NCBI RefSeq assembly: GCF_030282825.1
Contig: NZ_JASTZU010000041.1
Span: forward strand, 62,001 to 126,000
Source: Aquibacillus rhizosphaerae
GTDB lineage: Bacteria > Bacillota > Bacilli > Bacillales > Amphibacillaceae
Length of the DNA stretch: 64,000 bases
Direction: 5' to 3'
A program made the position numbers and the translations under genes. Of the stretch, positions 47,356 through 55,719 are shown piece after piece. Position 1 is the stretch's first letter, and each line of letters begins with the position of its first letter. Under the pieces are notes generated by a model. The model saw nothing but the letters and a program-made list of their open reading frames with translations. It was not told the DNA's origin and made no database searches.

Positions 47356-47997
47356 ATGGAGTCTATTTCAGCAGATTGGTTAAGTTTTGTAATCGTTGGA
47401 TTAGGAACATTATTTTTAATTGGTGAATTATTAGTAAATATGAAGGGTTTCTTTGGTTTACTAGGTCTCGGGTTTATAACCGTTTATTTTTTATCTTATT
47501 TAGACCCAGGAATGTTTTTTGTCATGTTAGCTATCTACTTTTTAGGTTTAATATTAATTGTTATAGATGGTAAAATATTAAATGATGGTTCGCTTGCCAC
47601 AATTGGAGCTGTCTGCATGATTATATCTGTAGGTTTAAGTTCCCCAAATTGGACGGCTGGTCTATATGCAGTAATAGGTGTAGTAATAGGTGGTGCTAGT
47701 TCTTTATTGTTTCTAAAAGTTTTTAAAAGAAGAAATATGTGGTCAAAGTTAACATTAATGGACCAATTAACAAGTGATAAAGGATATAATACAATGAATA
47801 ATTCCTATACTACTCTTATAAATAAAGAGGGTATAACGGTTACTGACATGAGACCAGTTGGCACGATTAGAATTGATGAAGTAGATTATAGTGCTATTAC
47901 AAACGGGCAGTGGATTGAGCATGGGACAATAATTAAAGTGGAGCATGTAGATGGAACAAGAATTCTTGTATCAAAACTGAAATCTGATGCAAAATAG
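47356..47997 (+). CDS. NfeD-like short membrane protein
   Basis: This is the short form of NfeD, without a protease domain. The 213-residue product has five or so membrane helices (about 5-120, including VIVGLGTLFLIGELLVNMKG) and a C-terminal OB-fold (KEGITVTDMRPVGTIRIDEV, then YSAITNGQWIEHGTIIKVEH). ATG 47356 has GAGGAG 8 nt upstream. A consensus SigW promoter lies in front, and a terminator directly behind, so it is a one-gene envelope-stress unit. No flotillin gene is adjacent here; the other NfeD-floA operon is at 15.5 kb. Confidence 0.88.
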   Translation: MESISADWLSFVIVGLGTLFLIGELLVNMKGFFGLLGLGFITVYFLSYLDPGMFFVMLAIYFLGLILIVIDGKILNDGSLATIGAVCMIISVGLSSPNWTAGLYAVIGVVIGGASSLLFLKVFKRRNMWSKLTLMDQLTSDKGYNTMNNSYTTLINKEGITVTDMRPVGTIRIDEVDYSAITNGQWIEHGTIIKVEHVDGTRILVSKLKSDAK

Positions 47998-48006
47998 AAA
48001 TAAGTT

Positions 48007-48040
48007 AAAAAGTATTCTGTTAAAACGGAATACTTTTTTT
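48007..48040 (+). terminator. NfeD gene terminator
   Basis: AAAAAGTATTC (48007-48017) and GAATACTTTTT (48028-48038) form a perfect 11-bp stem ending in T residues. Confidence 0.92.
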
Positions 48041-48162
48041 GTTGAAGTTGGATCTTTTTAGATGGCGAATTTATAATTAAATATATAGAAAGTTTGTGAA
48101 TAATTTTAAAAATATATTGTCATGATTAAAATTCAGAAGAATATGTCGTATTTTGGCGATTT

Positions 48163-48235
48163 TGTTAAAACAATTGTAAATTTAGTGTAAAGAAACGACG
48201 AAATTTCTTTACAAAATCTATACGAATAATTAATA
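48163..48235. promoter_or_regulatory. Two opposed Pho-box-like arrays upstream of Na/Pi-PhoU gene
   Basis: On the plus strand TTTACA (48208), TATACG (48219) and TTAATA (48230) are spaced exactly 11 bp and point to the transporter. On the minus strand TTTACA sites at 48186-48191 and 48175-48180, then TTAACA at 48163-48168, follow 11- and 12-bp steps. The PhoP consensus is TT(A/T/C)A(C/T)A with 5-bp gaps. TATTAT at 48250 may be the -10. Confidence 0.55.
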
Positions 48236-48291
48236 ATGTAAAAGGTGCTTATTATATAACTAATTTTTAAGGATGAAGGGATGAAAGTCCA

Positions 48292-49923
48292 GTGGATATC
48301 GATGTGCAAACGCTGATTTTTGAATTTGTTGGTGGACTAGGTATTTTCCTATTAGGATTAAAGTTCATGGGTGATGGTCTTCAAAAATCTGCTGGGGACA
48401 GACTAAGAGACATATTAGATCGATTTACAAGTAACCCTCTGATGGGTGTATTAGCCGGAATTATTGTAACTATATTAATTCAGAGTAGTTCAGGTACCAC
48501 TGTACTTACAGTTGGATTGGTAAATGCCGGATTTATGACATTGAGGCAATCTATAGGTGTCATCATGGGAGCAAATATTGGTACTACTGTTACTGCTTTT
48601 ATTATTGGTGTCGACCTAGGCGCTTATTCATTGCCTATTATGGCTGTGGGAGCATTTATGCTATTTTTCTTTAAAGCTAATAAAATTTCATTTTTAGGTC
48701 AAACAATCTTTGGTTTTGGGTCCTTATTTTATGGTTTAGAACTAATGAGTGGCGGAATGAAACCTTTACGTGATGTACAAGCGTTTCAAGATTTAACTGT
48801 AAGTATGAGTGATAACCCAATTCTCGGTGTAGTAATTGGTACATTATTTACATTTATTGTTCAAAGTTCTAGTGCAACAATTGGAATTCTACAAGGTTTA
48901 TATGATCAAGGTGCTATTGAGTTATCCGCTGCGTTACCAGTGTTATTTGGTGACAATATCGGTACCACAGTCACAGCTATTTTAGCTTCTATCGGTGCTA
49001 GTATCGCTGCTAAACGTGCAGCTTTTACACATGTAATATTTAACCTAATAGGGACAGCGATATTTTTAATTGGATTAAAGTATTACACAATGTTTGTTGA
49101 ACTTTTGAAAGTTGAGTTTAATTTAAATCCGGAAATGACGATTGCTTTTGCTCATGGTTCTTTTAATATTGCAAATACATTGATTCAGTTTCCTTTCATC
49201 GCAGCGTTGGCAATTTTAGTAACAAAATTAATTCCAGGTGAAGATGTCATCGTAGAATACAAACCTAAGCACTTAGATCCAATATTTATTCAACAATCAC
49301 CTTCTGTAGCGCTAGATCAAGCGAAAGAAGAAGTAATTCGTATGGGTGAATACGCGTTTAAAGGTCTAGAAGAAGCAAAGAATTATTTAAATACTCATCA
49401 TCAAAAACACGCAGACATGGCGATACAAATTGAAGGTGCTCTAAATAATCTTGATAGAGAAATTACAAATTATTTGGTAAGTCTATCTGGAACATCATTT
49501 TCTGAGTCTGATAGTACTAAACATTCCGCTTTACTTGACTCAGTTAGAGATATAGAAAGAATTGGTGACCATTTTGAAAATATTATTGAACTGGTTCAAT
49601 ATAAAATTTCAAATAAAGTAGTTATTACAGAACAAGCACAAGAAGATTTAAATGAGATGATTGATTTAACGCTTATTACTGTGAAGCAAGCTATTGAGTC
49701 ATTGGGAGAAATGGATCGAGAGGCAGCGCTTGAAGTTGTTCAAAAAGAAAATCGGATTGATGATATGGAGCGAGCATTTCGTAAAAAGCATATTATAAGA
49801 CTTAATGAAGGTGCATGTTCAGGAACAGCGGGCATTGTTTTTGTAGACATTCTTAGTAATTTAGAAAGAATAGGTGACCACGCTGTTAACATTGCAGAAG
49901 AAGTTCTAGGTGAAAAAGGCTAA
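48292..49923 (+). CDS. Na/Pi cotransporter with C-terminal PhoU domain
   Basis: This 543-residue protein joins a sodium-phosphate symporter domain (about 1-310) to a PhoU-like helical domain (about 340-540). Signature repeats are LIQSSSGTTVLTVGLVNAGF then GANIGTTVTAF, and FIVQSSSATIGILQGLYDQG then GDNIGTTVTAIL. PhoU-type motifs DIERIGDHFENI and NLERIGDHAVNIAEEV occur in the tail. Import of phosphate with sodium is the family function. The GTG at 48292 is used; GTG 48304 is possible. Pho-box-like repeats upstream suggest phosphate control, and the pst operon lies 6 kb downstream. Confidence 0.93.
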   Translation: MDIDVQTLIFEFVGGLGIFLLGLKFMGDGLQKSAGDRLRDILDRFTSNPLMGVLAGIIVTILIQSSSGTTVLTVGLVNAGFMTLRQSIGVIMGANIGTTVTAFIIGVDLGAYSLPIMAVGAFMLFFFKANKISFLGQTIFGFGSLFYGLELMSGGMKPLRDVQAFQDLTVSMSDNPILGVVIGTLFTFIVQSSSATIGILQGLYDQGAIELSAALPVLFGDNIGTTVTAILASIGASIAAKRAAFTHVIFNLIGTAIFLIGLKYYTMFVELLKVEFNLNPEMTIAFAHGSFNIANTLIQFPFIAALAILVTKLIPGEDVIVEYKPKHLDPIFIQQSPSVALDQAKEEVIRMGEYAFKGLEEAKNYLNTHHQKHADMAIQIEGALNNLDREITNYLVSLSGTSFSESDSTKHSALLDSVRDIERIGDHFENIIELVQYKISNKVVITEQAQEDLNEMIDLTLITVKQAIESLGEMDREAALEVVQKENRIDDMERAFRKKHIIRLNEGACSGTAGIVFVDILSNLERIGDHAVNIAEEVLGEKG

Positions 49924-49931
49924 AAGCCTAT

Positions 49932-50090
49932 TTTAAAAGCTAAGAAAGTATAAAAAATTCTAGAGATGTCTAGCTTCAGCGCCTAACCCGCCTGAGGTCT
50001 TAAAACGAACATCTTTGTGGTAAAGAGCACCACATAGATATTCGTCTTAAGTTTGTCGGTGTTTAGCAAGGCGCCCCTAGCTTTTCTTAT
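49932..50090. repeat. Long-hairpin dispersed repeat, copy B
   Basis: It begins TTTAAAAGCTAAGAAAGTAT and has GATGTCTAGCTTCAGCGCCT near 49970. The end is AAGGCGCCCCTAGCTTTTC. It matches the copy at 37.75-37.90 kb over about 150 bp, including the inner CATCTTTGTG and AAAGAGC strings. The arms are complementary. Confidence 0.75.
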
Positions 50091-50130
50091 AATAGGGCAT
50101 CATAATATTAATGGATGCCCTATTATTTTA
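50091..50130 (+). terminator. Terminator after the Na/Pi-PhoU gene
   Basis: AATAGGGCATC (50091-50101) and GATGCCCTATT (50114-50124) form a perfect 11-bp stem followed by ATTTTA. The repeat copy B lies between it and the stop codon. Confidence 0.8.
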
Positions 50131-50236
50131 TCTAGTTATCTAATGAAATAAAATAAATAAAAAAAAAGTCTTGAATCGTTTCTCAGGACGTGCTATATTA
50201 TTTTTGTTGCCAATTTTTAAAGTTTTAAAAAAGTTG

Positions 50237-50265
50237 TTGACACATTTCGAAAAAGATGTTATATT
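50237..50265 (+). promoter_or_regulatory. SigA promoter of the tRNA operon
   Basis: TTGACA (50237-50242), 17 nt and TATATT (50260-50265), about 75 bp before the first tRNA. Confidence 0.85.
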
Positions 50266-50340
50266 ATATATCGTCGCTTGATTGAAAGAAAAAATAAATC
50301 AACAGACAACATAACTAATAAGTTAGTAGTACATTATTAT

Positions 50341-50415
50341 TCCACAGTAGCTCAGTGGTAGAGCTATCGGCTGTTAACCGATCGGTCGTAGGTTCGAATC
50401 CTACCTGTGGAGCCA
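50341..50415 (+). tRNA. tRNA-Asn (GTT)
   Basis: Acceptor arms TCCACAG and CTGTGGA pair. The D-arm has TAGCTCAGTGGTAGAGC, the anticodon GTT is at 50373-50375 and the T-loop is GGTTCGAATCC. CCA is encoded at 50413-50415. First gene of the cluster. Confidence 0.97.
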
Positions 50416-50419
50416 ATTT

Positions 50420-50496
50420 GGCGGTGTAGCTCAGCTGGCGAGAGCGTACGGTTCATACCCGTGAGGTCGGGGGTTCGATCCCCTCCGCCGCTACCA
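50420..50496 (+). tRNA. tRNA-Met (CAT), elongator
   Basis: The sequence begins GGCGGTGTAGCTCAGCTGG and has anticodon loop GTTCATACC. It resembles the elongator tRNA-Met of B. subtilis, not the initiator. CCA is encoded. Confidence 0.93.
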
Positions 50497-50515
50497 AATT
50501 TTAAAATTGTATTAT

Positions 50516-50592
50516 GGCGGTTGTGGCGAAGGGGTTAACGCACCGGATTGTGGTTCCGGCACTCATGGGTTCGATTCCCATCAGCCGCCCCA
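50516..50592 (+). tRNA. tRNA-His (GTG)
   Basis: Anticodon loop ATTGTGGT with GTG, an extra 5' G typical of tRNA-His, T-arm GGGTTCGATTCCC, and encoded CCA at 50590-50592. Confidence 0.95.
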
Positions 50593-50608
50593 TAAAGAAT
50601 TTAAACAA

Positions 50609-50685
50609 GGACCCTTAGCTCAGTTGGTTAGAGCTATCGGCTCATAACCGATCGGTCGCAGGTTCGAGTCCTGCAGGGTCCACCA
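50609..50685 (+). tRNA. tRNA-Ile2 (CAT, expected lysidine)
   Basis: The cloverleaf begins GGACCCTTAGCTCAGTTGG with anticodon loop CTCATAA. The body resembles tRNA-Ile2 of B. subtilis (GGACCTTTAGCTCAG), whose C34 is changed to lysidine by TilS, so it reads AUA. It is neither the initiator nor the elongator Met type. CCA encoded. Confidence 0.85.
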
Positions 50686-50761
50686 TTTAATGAATTATAC
50701 TTACTATAACCTATTGTTTAGCAAGTATAAGTATATCAATAGTGAAAAGTTTAAATAATTC

Positions 50762-50854
50762 GGAGGAGTACCCAAGTCCGGCTGAAGGGATCGGTCTTGA
50801 AAACCGACAGGGGCTTCACGGCCCGCGGGGGTTCGAATCCCTCCTCCTCCGCCA
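50762..50854 (+). tRNA. tRNA-Ser (TGA)
   Basis: A 93-nt class II tRNA with acceptor arms GGAGGAG/CTCCTCC and anticodon loop CTTGAAA (TGA). It has a long variable arm (GGGGCTTCACGGCCC) and encoded CCA. Confidence 0.96.
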
Positions 50855-50895
50855 TTAACATTATTGAGTTACATAGTTTGATTTTCAAATAAAAT

Positions 50896-50971
<76 letters not shown>

Positions 50972-50976
50972 TTTTT

Positions 50977-51004
50977 AACAAGCGAATAGTAGCTTGTTTT
51001 TTTT
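50977..51004 (+). terminator. tRNA operon terminator
   Basis: AACAAGC (50977-50983) and GCTTGTT (50992-50998) form a short stem followed by a long T-run. Confidence 0.85.
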
Positions 51005-51177
51005 GTTTTTTAAAATATGTAAATCAACTTTCCGATAGATAATAAGATAAAAGAGATTTGGGAAAATAATGCATAACAGTTGCATGATATCTGATGCTTT
51101 GATAATCTTGCTTTGAAAGGGAAAAACGTAACATTTTGTGAACGTTTCTCTTACATACTATAAAAGGAGGAATTAAA

Positions 51178-51789
51178 ATGGCTAAATTTGAACTACCAGA
51201 ATTACCTTATGCATATGATGCGCTTGAGCCTCATATTGACAAAGAAACAATGAATATTCACCACACGAAACACCATAACACTTATGTTACTAAATTAAAT
51301 GGTGCGTTAGAAGGGCACTCTGATTTAGAAAATAAATCATTAGATGAACTTTTATCTGATCTAAACAGTATTCCAGAGTCAATTCGTACAGCGGTTCGAA
51401 ACAACGGTGGTGGACATGCTAATCACAGTCTTTTCTGGACTTTACTTTCACCTAATGGTGGGGGAGAACCTACAGGAGAGTTAGCTAGTAAAATTAATGA
51501 TAAATTTGGTAGCTTTGACAAATTCAAAGAAGAATTTGCTGCTGCAGGTGCTGGCCGTTTTGGTTCTGGTTGGGCATGGTTGATTGTTAATAATGGTGAA
51601 CTTGAGATTATAAGCACACCGAACCAAGATACACCTGTTATGGAAGGAAAAGCACCAATCTTAGGACTAGATGTCTGGGAACATGCTTATTACCTTAAAT
51701 ATCAAAACAAACGTCCAGATTACATTGCTGCATTTTGGAATGTAGTTAATTGGGATGAAGTTTCAAAATTATATGAAGCTGCAAAATAA
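51178..51789 (+). CDS. sodA: Superoxide dismutase, Mn/Fe type
   Basis: SodA converts superoxide to H2O2 and O2 in the cytoplasm. The 203-residue product has the metal ligands H28, H83, D165 and H169 (in [23 protein letters not shown] and [16 protein letters not shown]). The [12 protein letters not shown] motif and the general sequence fit the Mn form of Bacillus. AAAGGAGG precedes the ATG. It stands alone, between the tRNA cluster and yqgE, with a symmetric terminator. The sod placement next to yqgE-pbpA-pst is as in B. subtilis. Confidence 0.97.
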   Translation: MAKFELPELPYAYDALEPHIDKETMNIHHTKHHNTYVTKLNGALEGHSDLENKSLDELLSDLNSIPESIRTAVRNNGGGHANHSLFWTLLSPNGGGEPTGELASKINDKFGSFDKFKEEFAAAGAGRFGSGWAWLIVNNGELEIISTPNQDTPVMEGKAPILGLDVWEHAYYLKYQNKRPDYIAAFWNVVNWDEVSKLYEAAK

Positions 51790-51803
51790 ATATAGTTAAC
51801 AAT

Positions 51804-51845
51804 AAAAATAACCTTTAGCTTATAAGCTAAAGGTTATTTTTATTG
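51804..51845 (+). terminator. sodA terminator, palindromic
   Basis: A perfect 19-bp inverted repeat (51804-51841) with A- and T-rich ends. It can act in both directions. Confidence 0.93.
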
Positions 51846-51965
51846 TTAGACAATTTTAATATAAGAAAAATAAAAAAACATATATCTTGTATCCGCTCTT
51901 CTTCTGTATATCTCTTTGTTATTTGAAAATAATAAAAGCAGATATGTAAAGGAGACAGGAGCTAT

Positions 51966-53237
51966 ATGAAAAAAAGCTTAAACATGCTAGGAGATATTGA
52001 AATAGATCGTGACTTAAAACTTCTATTAACAATCGGGGGACTGTATGCACTAGCTACTTTTCTCTCCAATACATTTGTTAACATATATTTATGGAAGCAA
52101 TCTGGTGACTATGTCAATATTGCTATGTATAATATTGCAGTTTATATCATGCAACCTCTAACTTTTATATTAGCAGGTAGATGGGCAAAAAAAGTCGATA
52201 GGGTAATCGTTTTGCGGCTTGGGGTAACTTTTTTATCTTTATTTTTCATGACTGTTTTAGTAGTAGGGGAAAGTGCAGCAAAATACAACGTACTACTAGG
52301 TGCATTACTTGGTATTGGCTATGGCTTTTATTGGTTAGCTTTTAACGTGCTTACTTTTGAAGTAACTGAACCAGAGACACGTGACTTCTTTAATGGATTT
52401 CTCGGTCTAATGCAATCTTTCGGGGGTATGATTGGACCAATTCTTGCAGGTTATATAATTTCTAGATTAGATAACTTTCAAGGGTACACCATTATATTTA
52501 CCATTTCATTTATTCTCTTTGCTTTTGCTGTTGGTTGTACGATGTTTTTAAACAGAAGGTCCGCTAAAGGCAATTTTTCCTTTCGTCGTATTATTAGAGA
52601 AAGGAATAATAACAAAGATTGGAAAAGAATTCTTTACGCACATATTTTCCAAGGTTTAAGAGAAGGTACGTTTGTTTTTGTTATATCTGTATGGGTTTTT
52701 ATTGCAACACAAAGTGAATTAGCTCTAGGTACGTTTAATTTAGTTTTCTCGGGATTCTCGTTTGTTTTTTACTTTTTTGCAACAAAGTTTATAAAACCAC
52801 GAATGCGAAAGTGGGCGATCTTTGTTGGTGGCCTTTCTCTTTATCTGGCTGTATTTCTAATCTTAATTCATACAAGTTTTACAACCTTACTTATATATGG
52901 TGCAATAATAGGATTGTCTTACCCTATTTTTACAGTTCCTTATATTTCAATGACATTTGATGTGATTGGAAAAGCATGGAAAGCAGCGGAAATGAGAATA
53001 GAATATATCGTTGTTAGAGAACTATTTGTTAATTTAGGAAGAGTTATGTCAATAGGGATTTTTTTAATTGCAGTAAATGTATTTCCAGCAGAAAAGATAA
53101 TCCCATATCTCTTGATGATTTTAGGTGTAGGACACTTTGTTATTTACTTTTTCATAAAAGATATTACGTTCCATGGAGTAGTTGAAAAGGAAAAAGTTCC
53201 TTTAAAAAGGGAAATAGCAGATCAAGAAAATAGATGA
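51966..53237 (+). CDS. yqgE: MFS transporter YqgE
   Basis: This is a 423-residue protein with about 12 membrane helices. An MFS-type loop between TM2 and TM3 reads GRWAKKVDRVIVLRLG. The N-terminus is DIEIDRDLKLLLTIGGLYAL. Substrate is unknown. Location directly between sodA and the PBP gene matches yqgE. AAAGGAG lies 13 nt before the ATG. A hairpin after the stop separates it from pbpA. Confidence 0.88.
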   Translation: MKKSLNMLGDIEIDRDLKLLLTIGGLYALATFLSNTFVNIYLWKQSGDYVNIAMYNIAVYIMQPLTFILAGRWAKKVDRVIVLRLGVTFLSLFFMTVLVVGESAAKYNVLLGALLGIGYGFYWLAFNVLTFEVTEPETRDFFNGFLGLMQSFGGMIGPILAGYIISRLDNFQGYTIIFTISFILFAFAVGCTMFLNRRSAKGNFSFRRIIRERNNNKDWKRILYAHIFQGLREGTFVFVISVWVFIATQSELALGTFNLVFSGFSFVFYFFATKFIKPRMRKWAIFVGGLSLYLAVFLILIHTSFTTLLIYGAIIGLSYPIFTVPYISMTFDVIGKAWKAAEMRIEYIVVRELFVNLGRVMSIGIFLIAVNVFPAEKIIPYLLMILGVGHFVIYFFIKDITFHGVVEKEKVPLKREIADQENR

Positions 53238-53300
53238 AAATAATGTATAGTGTCAATAAGACTAAGATGTTATACTATTAATTAAATGCTTTATAATTTC

Positions 53301-53335
53301 AGTTGAACAGGCCTTACACTTGTTCAACTTTCTAT
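53301..53335 (+). terminator. yqgE terminator
   Basis: AGTTGAACA (53301-53309) and TGTTCAACT (53321-53329) form a perfect 9-bp stem with an 11-nt loop, followed by TTCTATTT. Confidence 0.65.
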
Positions 53336-53378
53336 TTGTATAATAAAATTAAACTAAAATTAGAAATGGGGGAGGACA

Positions 53379-55511
53379 ATGGGAAACGATAAAAAGAAAA
53401 AGACACATCTTCCCTTTCGATTAAATATATTATTTATTTTTGTATTTGCCTTATTTTCATTACTCATATTACAACTTGGTGTTGTTCAAATTTTAAATGG
53501 TGAAGAAGCTCAAAAAGAAATTGATAAAACAGAAAACACAAATTCAAAGCTTTCCGTGCCACGTGGGATTATGTATGATCGCTATGGTCGAATAGTCCTT
53601 GATAATGAACCAGTTCGATCCATCACGTACACTCCACCAAAAAGTGGTGATACAGCATCAGAGCGTCTTGACCTGGCGATAAAACTTTCTGAGATGATTG
53701 TCATGGAAGATGATTTAGAAGTACTCCAAGATAAAATCACTGAAAGAGATAAAAAAGAATATTGGTATATTGAGGATTCAAAAAATGCAGAAGATGCTAA
53801 GGAGCGGCTGACGACTGAAGAAATAGAAGAGCTTGATAATGGTGAGCAATACAACGAAATGCTAAACCGAATTACGGAAGAAGATTATAATGAGTATGAT
53901 TGGGATAATAAAGATCTCTTAAATCTTGTGATGATAAAAAAAGAATTGGACCAGGCTTATGAATTATCACCACATGTAATAAAAAATGACAATGTAACAG
54001 AAAAAGAGTATGCAGTTGTTGCAGAACATTTATATGAGCTACCTGGGATTGATGCTTCGATTGATTGGAATCGAACAACGACTTTCGGTAGTACATTTCA
54101 GAACTTTATAGGTAGAATCTCCTCTTCCAATGAAGGTATCCCTGGTGATAATAGTAATTATTATTTAGCAAATGGATATAGTAGAAATGATCGTGTCGGC
54201 TTAAGTGGTCTAGAGCAGCAATATGAAAGTGAACTTCGAGGATTAAAAGAGGAAGTTCAATATACGATTGATAAATCAGGAGCAGTTGTTGGAATGGAAA
54301 CTGTTGTTGATGGTCAAAGTGGAAATGACTTAGTGTTAACGATAGATATGGAATTGCAACAACAAGTTGATAAAATTGTACAAGAAGAACTTGAAGCAGC
54401 AATTAAAAGAGACCCTTATAAAAATAGATTCTTACAAGATGCTCTCGTTGCAATGATTGACCCTCAAACTGGTGAAATATTAGCACTTTCAGGTTCACGT
54501 TATAACCGAGAAGAAGGAACGTATTCTGATGAATCGTTTCGAGTTGTATATGATGCGCATGCACCTGGTTCAGCGGTCAAGGGCGCGACTCTATTAGCTG
54601 GATATGATTCAGGTGTAGTTAATATTGGAACAACTATTAATGATGCACCAATCAAAATTGCAGATGATGAACCCAAAAGTTCATGGACGGACTTAGGCCC
54701 AACTAATGATCGTAGAGCACTTGAACAATCTTCAAACGTATACATGTTCAAATTAGCAATAGAGATGGCTGGAGCAACATACCGCTATGGCGAACCCTTA
54801 TACAACTTTAATTGGGATTCTTTTAGAACGATGCGAAATTATTTCAATCAATTTGGTTTAGGTGGAGAAACAGGTGTTGATTTACCATTTGAAAGTACTG
54901 GTGTTGTTGGACAAAATTCACAGGCTGGTAACTTATTGGATATTGCGATTGGTCAGTATGACACGTACACAACGTTACAGTTAGCGCAATATGTATCCAC
55001 GATTGCTAATGATGGTTACCGTGTTCGACCACATTTAGTTAACGAGATTCGTAAATCTGAACCAGAAAAGACAAAGCAAGGACCGGTTATAAAGAGTTTC
55101 AATACCGATGTATTAAATAAAGTCTCTATGGATGACAAATATATTGAGCGCGTGCAACATGGTTTTATTGACGTGTATAGTAAAGGTACAGCTTCAACAT
55201 ATTGGGGTTCTAAAGCTAGTGAGTATAAAATGGCTGGTAAAACGGGTACAGCGGAAAATGATATATATGAAAATGGTGAATTTAAAGAAGCAACAGAGAA
55301 TTTAACCTTAGTTGGTTACGCTCCATACGATGAACCTGAAGTAGCATTTGCAGTTGTTGTTCCTAGAAATGGTAAAGAAACTGGCAGTCCTCATCACAAC
55401 ATCGGTAAAAGAATTATGGATGCATACTATAATTTAAAAGAAGATAGAGCAAAAAACGGCGTGAACCAAGACCTAAATGAAGATGAAAAAGAAGAACAAG
55501 AAGAAGAATAA
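53379..55511 (+). CDS. pbpA: Class B penicillin-binding protein, PBP2A-like transpeptidase
   Basis: This is a cell-wall D,D-transpeptidase of the elongation type. The 710-residue product has a cytoplasmic start, a membrane anchor (residues 15-37), and a pedestal domain (SVPRGIMYDRYGRIVLDNEP). The transpeptidase domain has S398-x-x-K401 (GSAVK), S451-S-N453, and K621-T-G623. The tail is highly acidic (EDEKEEQEEE). It matches B. subtilis pbpA (yqgF) by location before pstS. GGGGGAGG precedes the ATG. Confidence 0.95.
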   Translation: MGNDKKKKTHLPFRLNILFIFVFALFSLLILQLGVVQILNGEEAQKEIDKTENTNSKLSVPRGIMYDRYGRIVLDNEPVRSITYTPPKSGDTASERLDLAIKLSEMIVMEDDLEVLQDKITERDKKEYWYIEDSKNAEDAKERLTTEEIEELDNGEQYNEMLNRITEEDYNEYDWDNKDLLNLVMIKKELDQAYELSPHVIKNDNVTEKEYAVVAEHLYELPGIDASIDWNRTTTFGSTFQNFIGRISSSNEGIPGDNSNYYLANGYSRNDRVGLSGLEQQYESELRGLKEEVQYTIDKSGAVVGMETVVDGQSGNDLVLTIDMELQQQVDKIVQEELEAAIKRDPYKNRFLQDALVAMIDPQTGEILALSGSRYNREEGTYSDESFRVVYDAHAPGSAVKGATLLAGYDSGVVNIGTTINDAPIKIADDEPKSSWTDLGPTNDRRALEQSSNVYMFKLAIEMAGATYRYGEPLYNFNWDSFRTMRNYFNQFGLGGETGVDLPFESTGVVGQNSQAGNLLDIAIGQYDTYTTLQLAQYVSTIANDGYRVRPHLVNEIRKSEPEKTKQGPVIKSFNTDVLNKVSMDDKYIERVQHGFIDVYSKGTASTYWGSKASEYKMAGKTGTAENDIYENGEFKEATENLTLVGYAPYDEPEVAFAVVVPRNGKETGSPHHNIGKRIMDAYYNLKEDRAKNGVNQDLNEDEKEEQEEE

Positions 55512-55518
55512 AGTGATT

Positions 55519-55555
55519 AAAAAGCCTTGATAACACCGTTATCAAGGCTTTTTTT
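55519..55555 (+). terminator. pbpA terminator
   Basis: A perfect 16-bp stem (55519-55534 with 55538-55553), loop ACC, then a T-run. Confidence 0.95.
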
Positions 55556-55602
55556 GTCATTTAATTTAATAGTATACCCATTGTGACAAAATACTATACA
55601 AA

Positions 55603-55656
55603 TTTACAATTTCTTTACGTTAGCTTAACTGTAAATTCACACTAAGAAGTTATGAT
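55603..55656 (+). promoter_or_regulatory. PhoP-box array and -10 of the pst operon
   Basis: TTTACA (55603), TTTACG (55614), TTAACT (55625) and TTCACA (55636) are four hexamers at exactly 11-bp steps. Each is within one or two bases of TT(A/T/C)A(C/T)A. TATGAT (55651-55656) follows 9 bp after the last box, the arrangement of PhoP-activated promoters. Confidence 0.85.
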
Positions 55657-55719
55657 GTACTTGTGGGTAGGTTAAGCCAAGCCCAAAAATTCAACATAAT
55701 CTTTAGGGGGAAATTAGTA

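Noticed and set aside
51136-51164. TTGTGA - N17 - TATAAA before sodA as a promoter
   Set aside because: The start would fall at or after the ribosome site, leaving no usable leader. The real sodA promoter was not identified.
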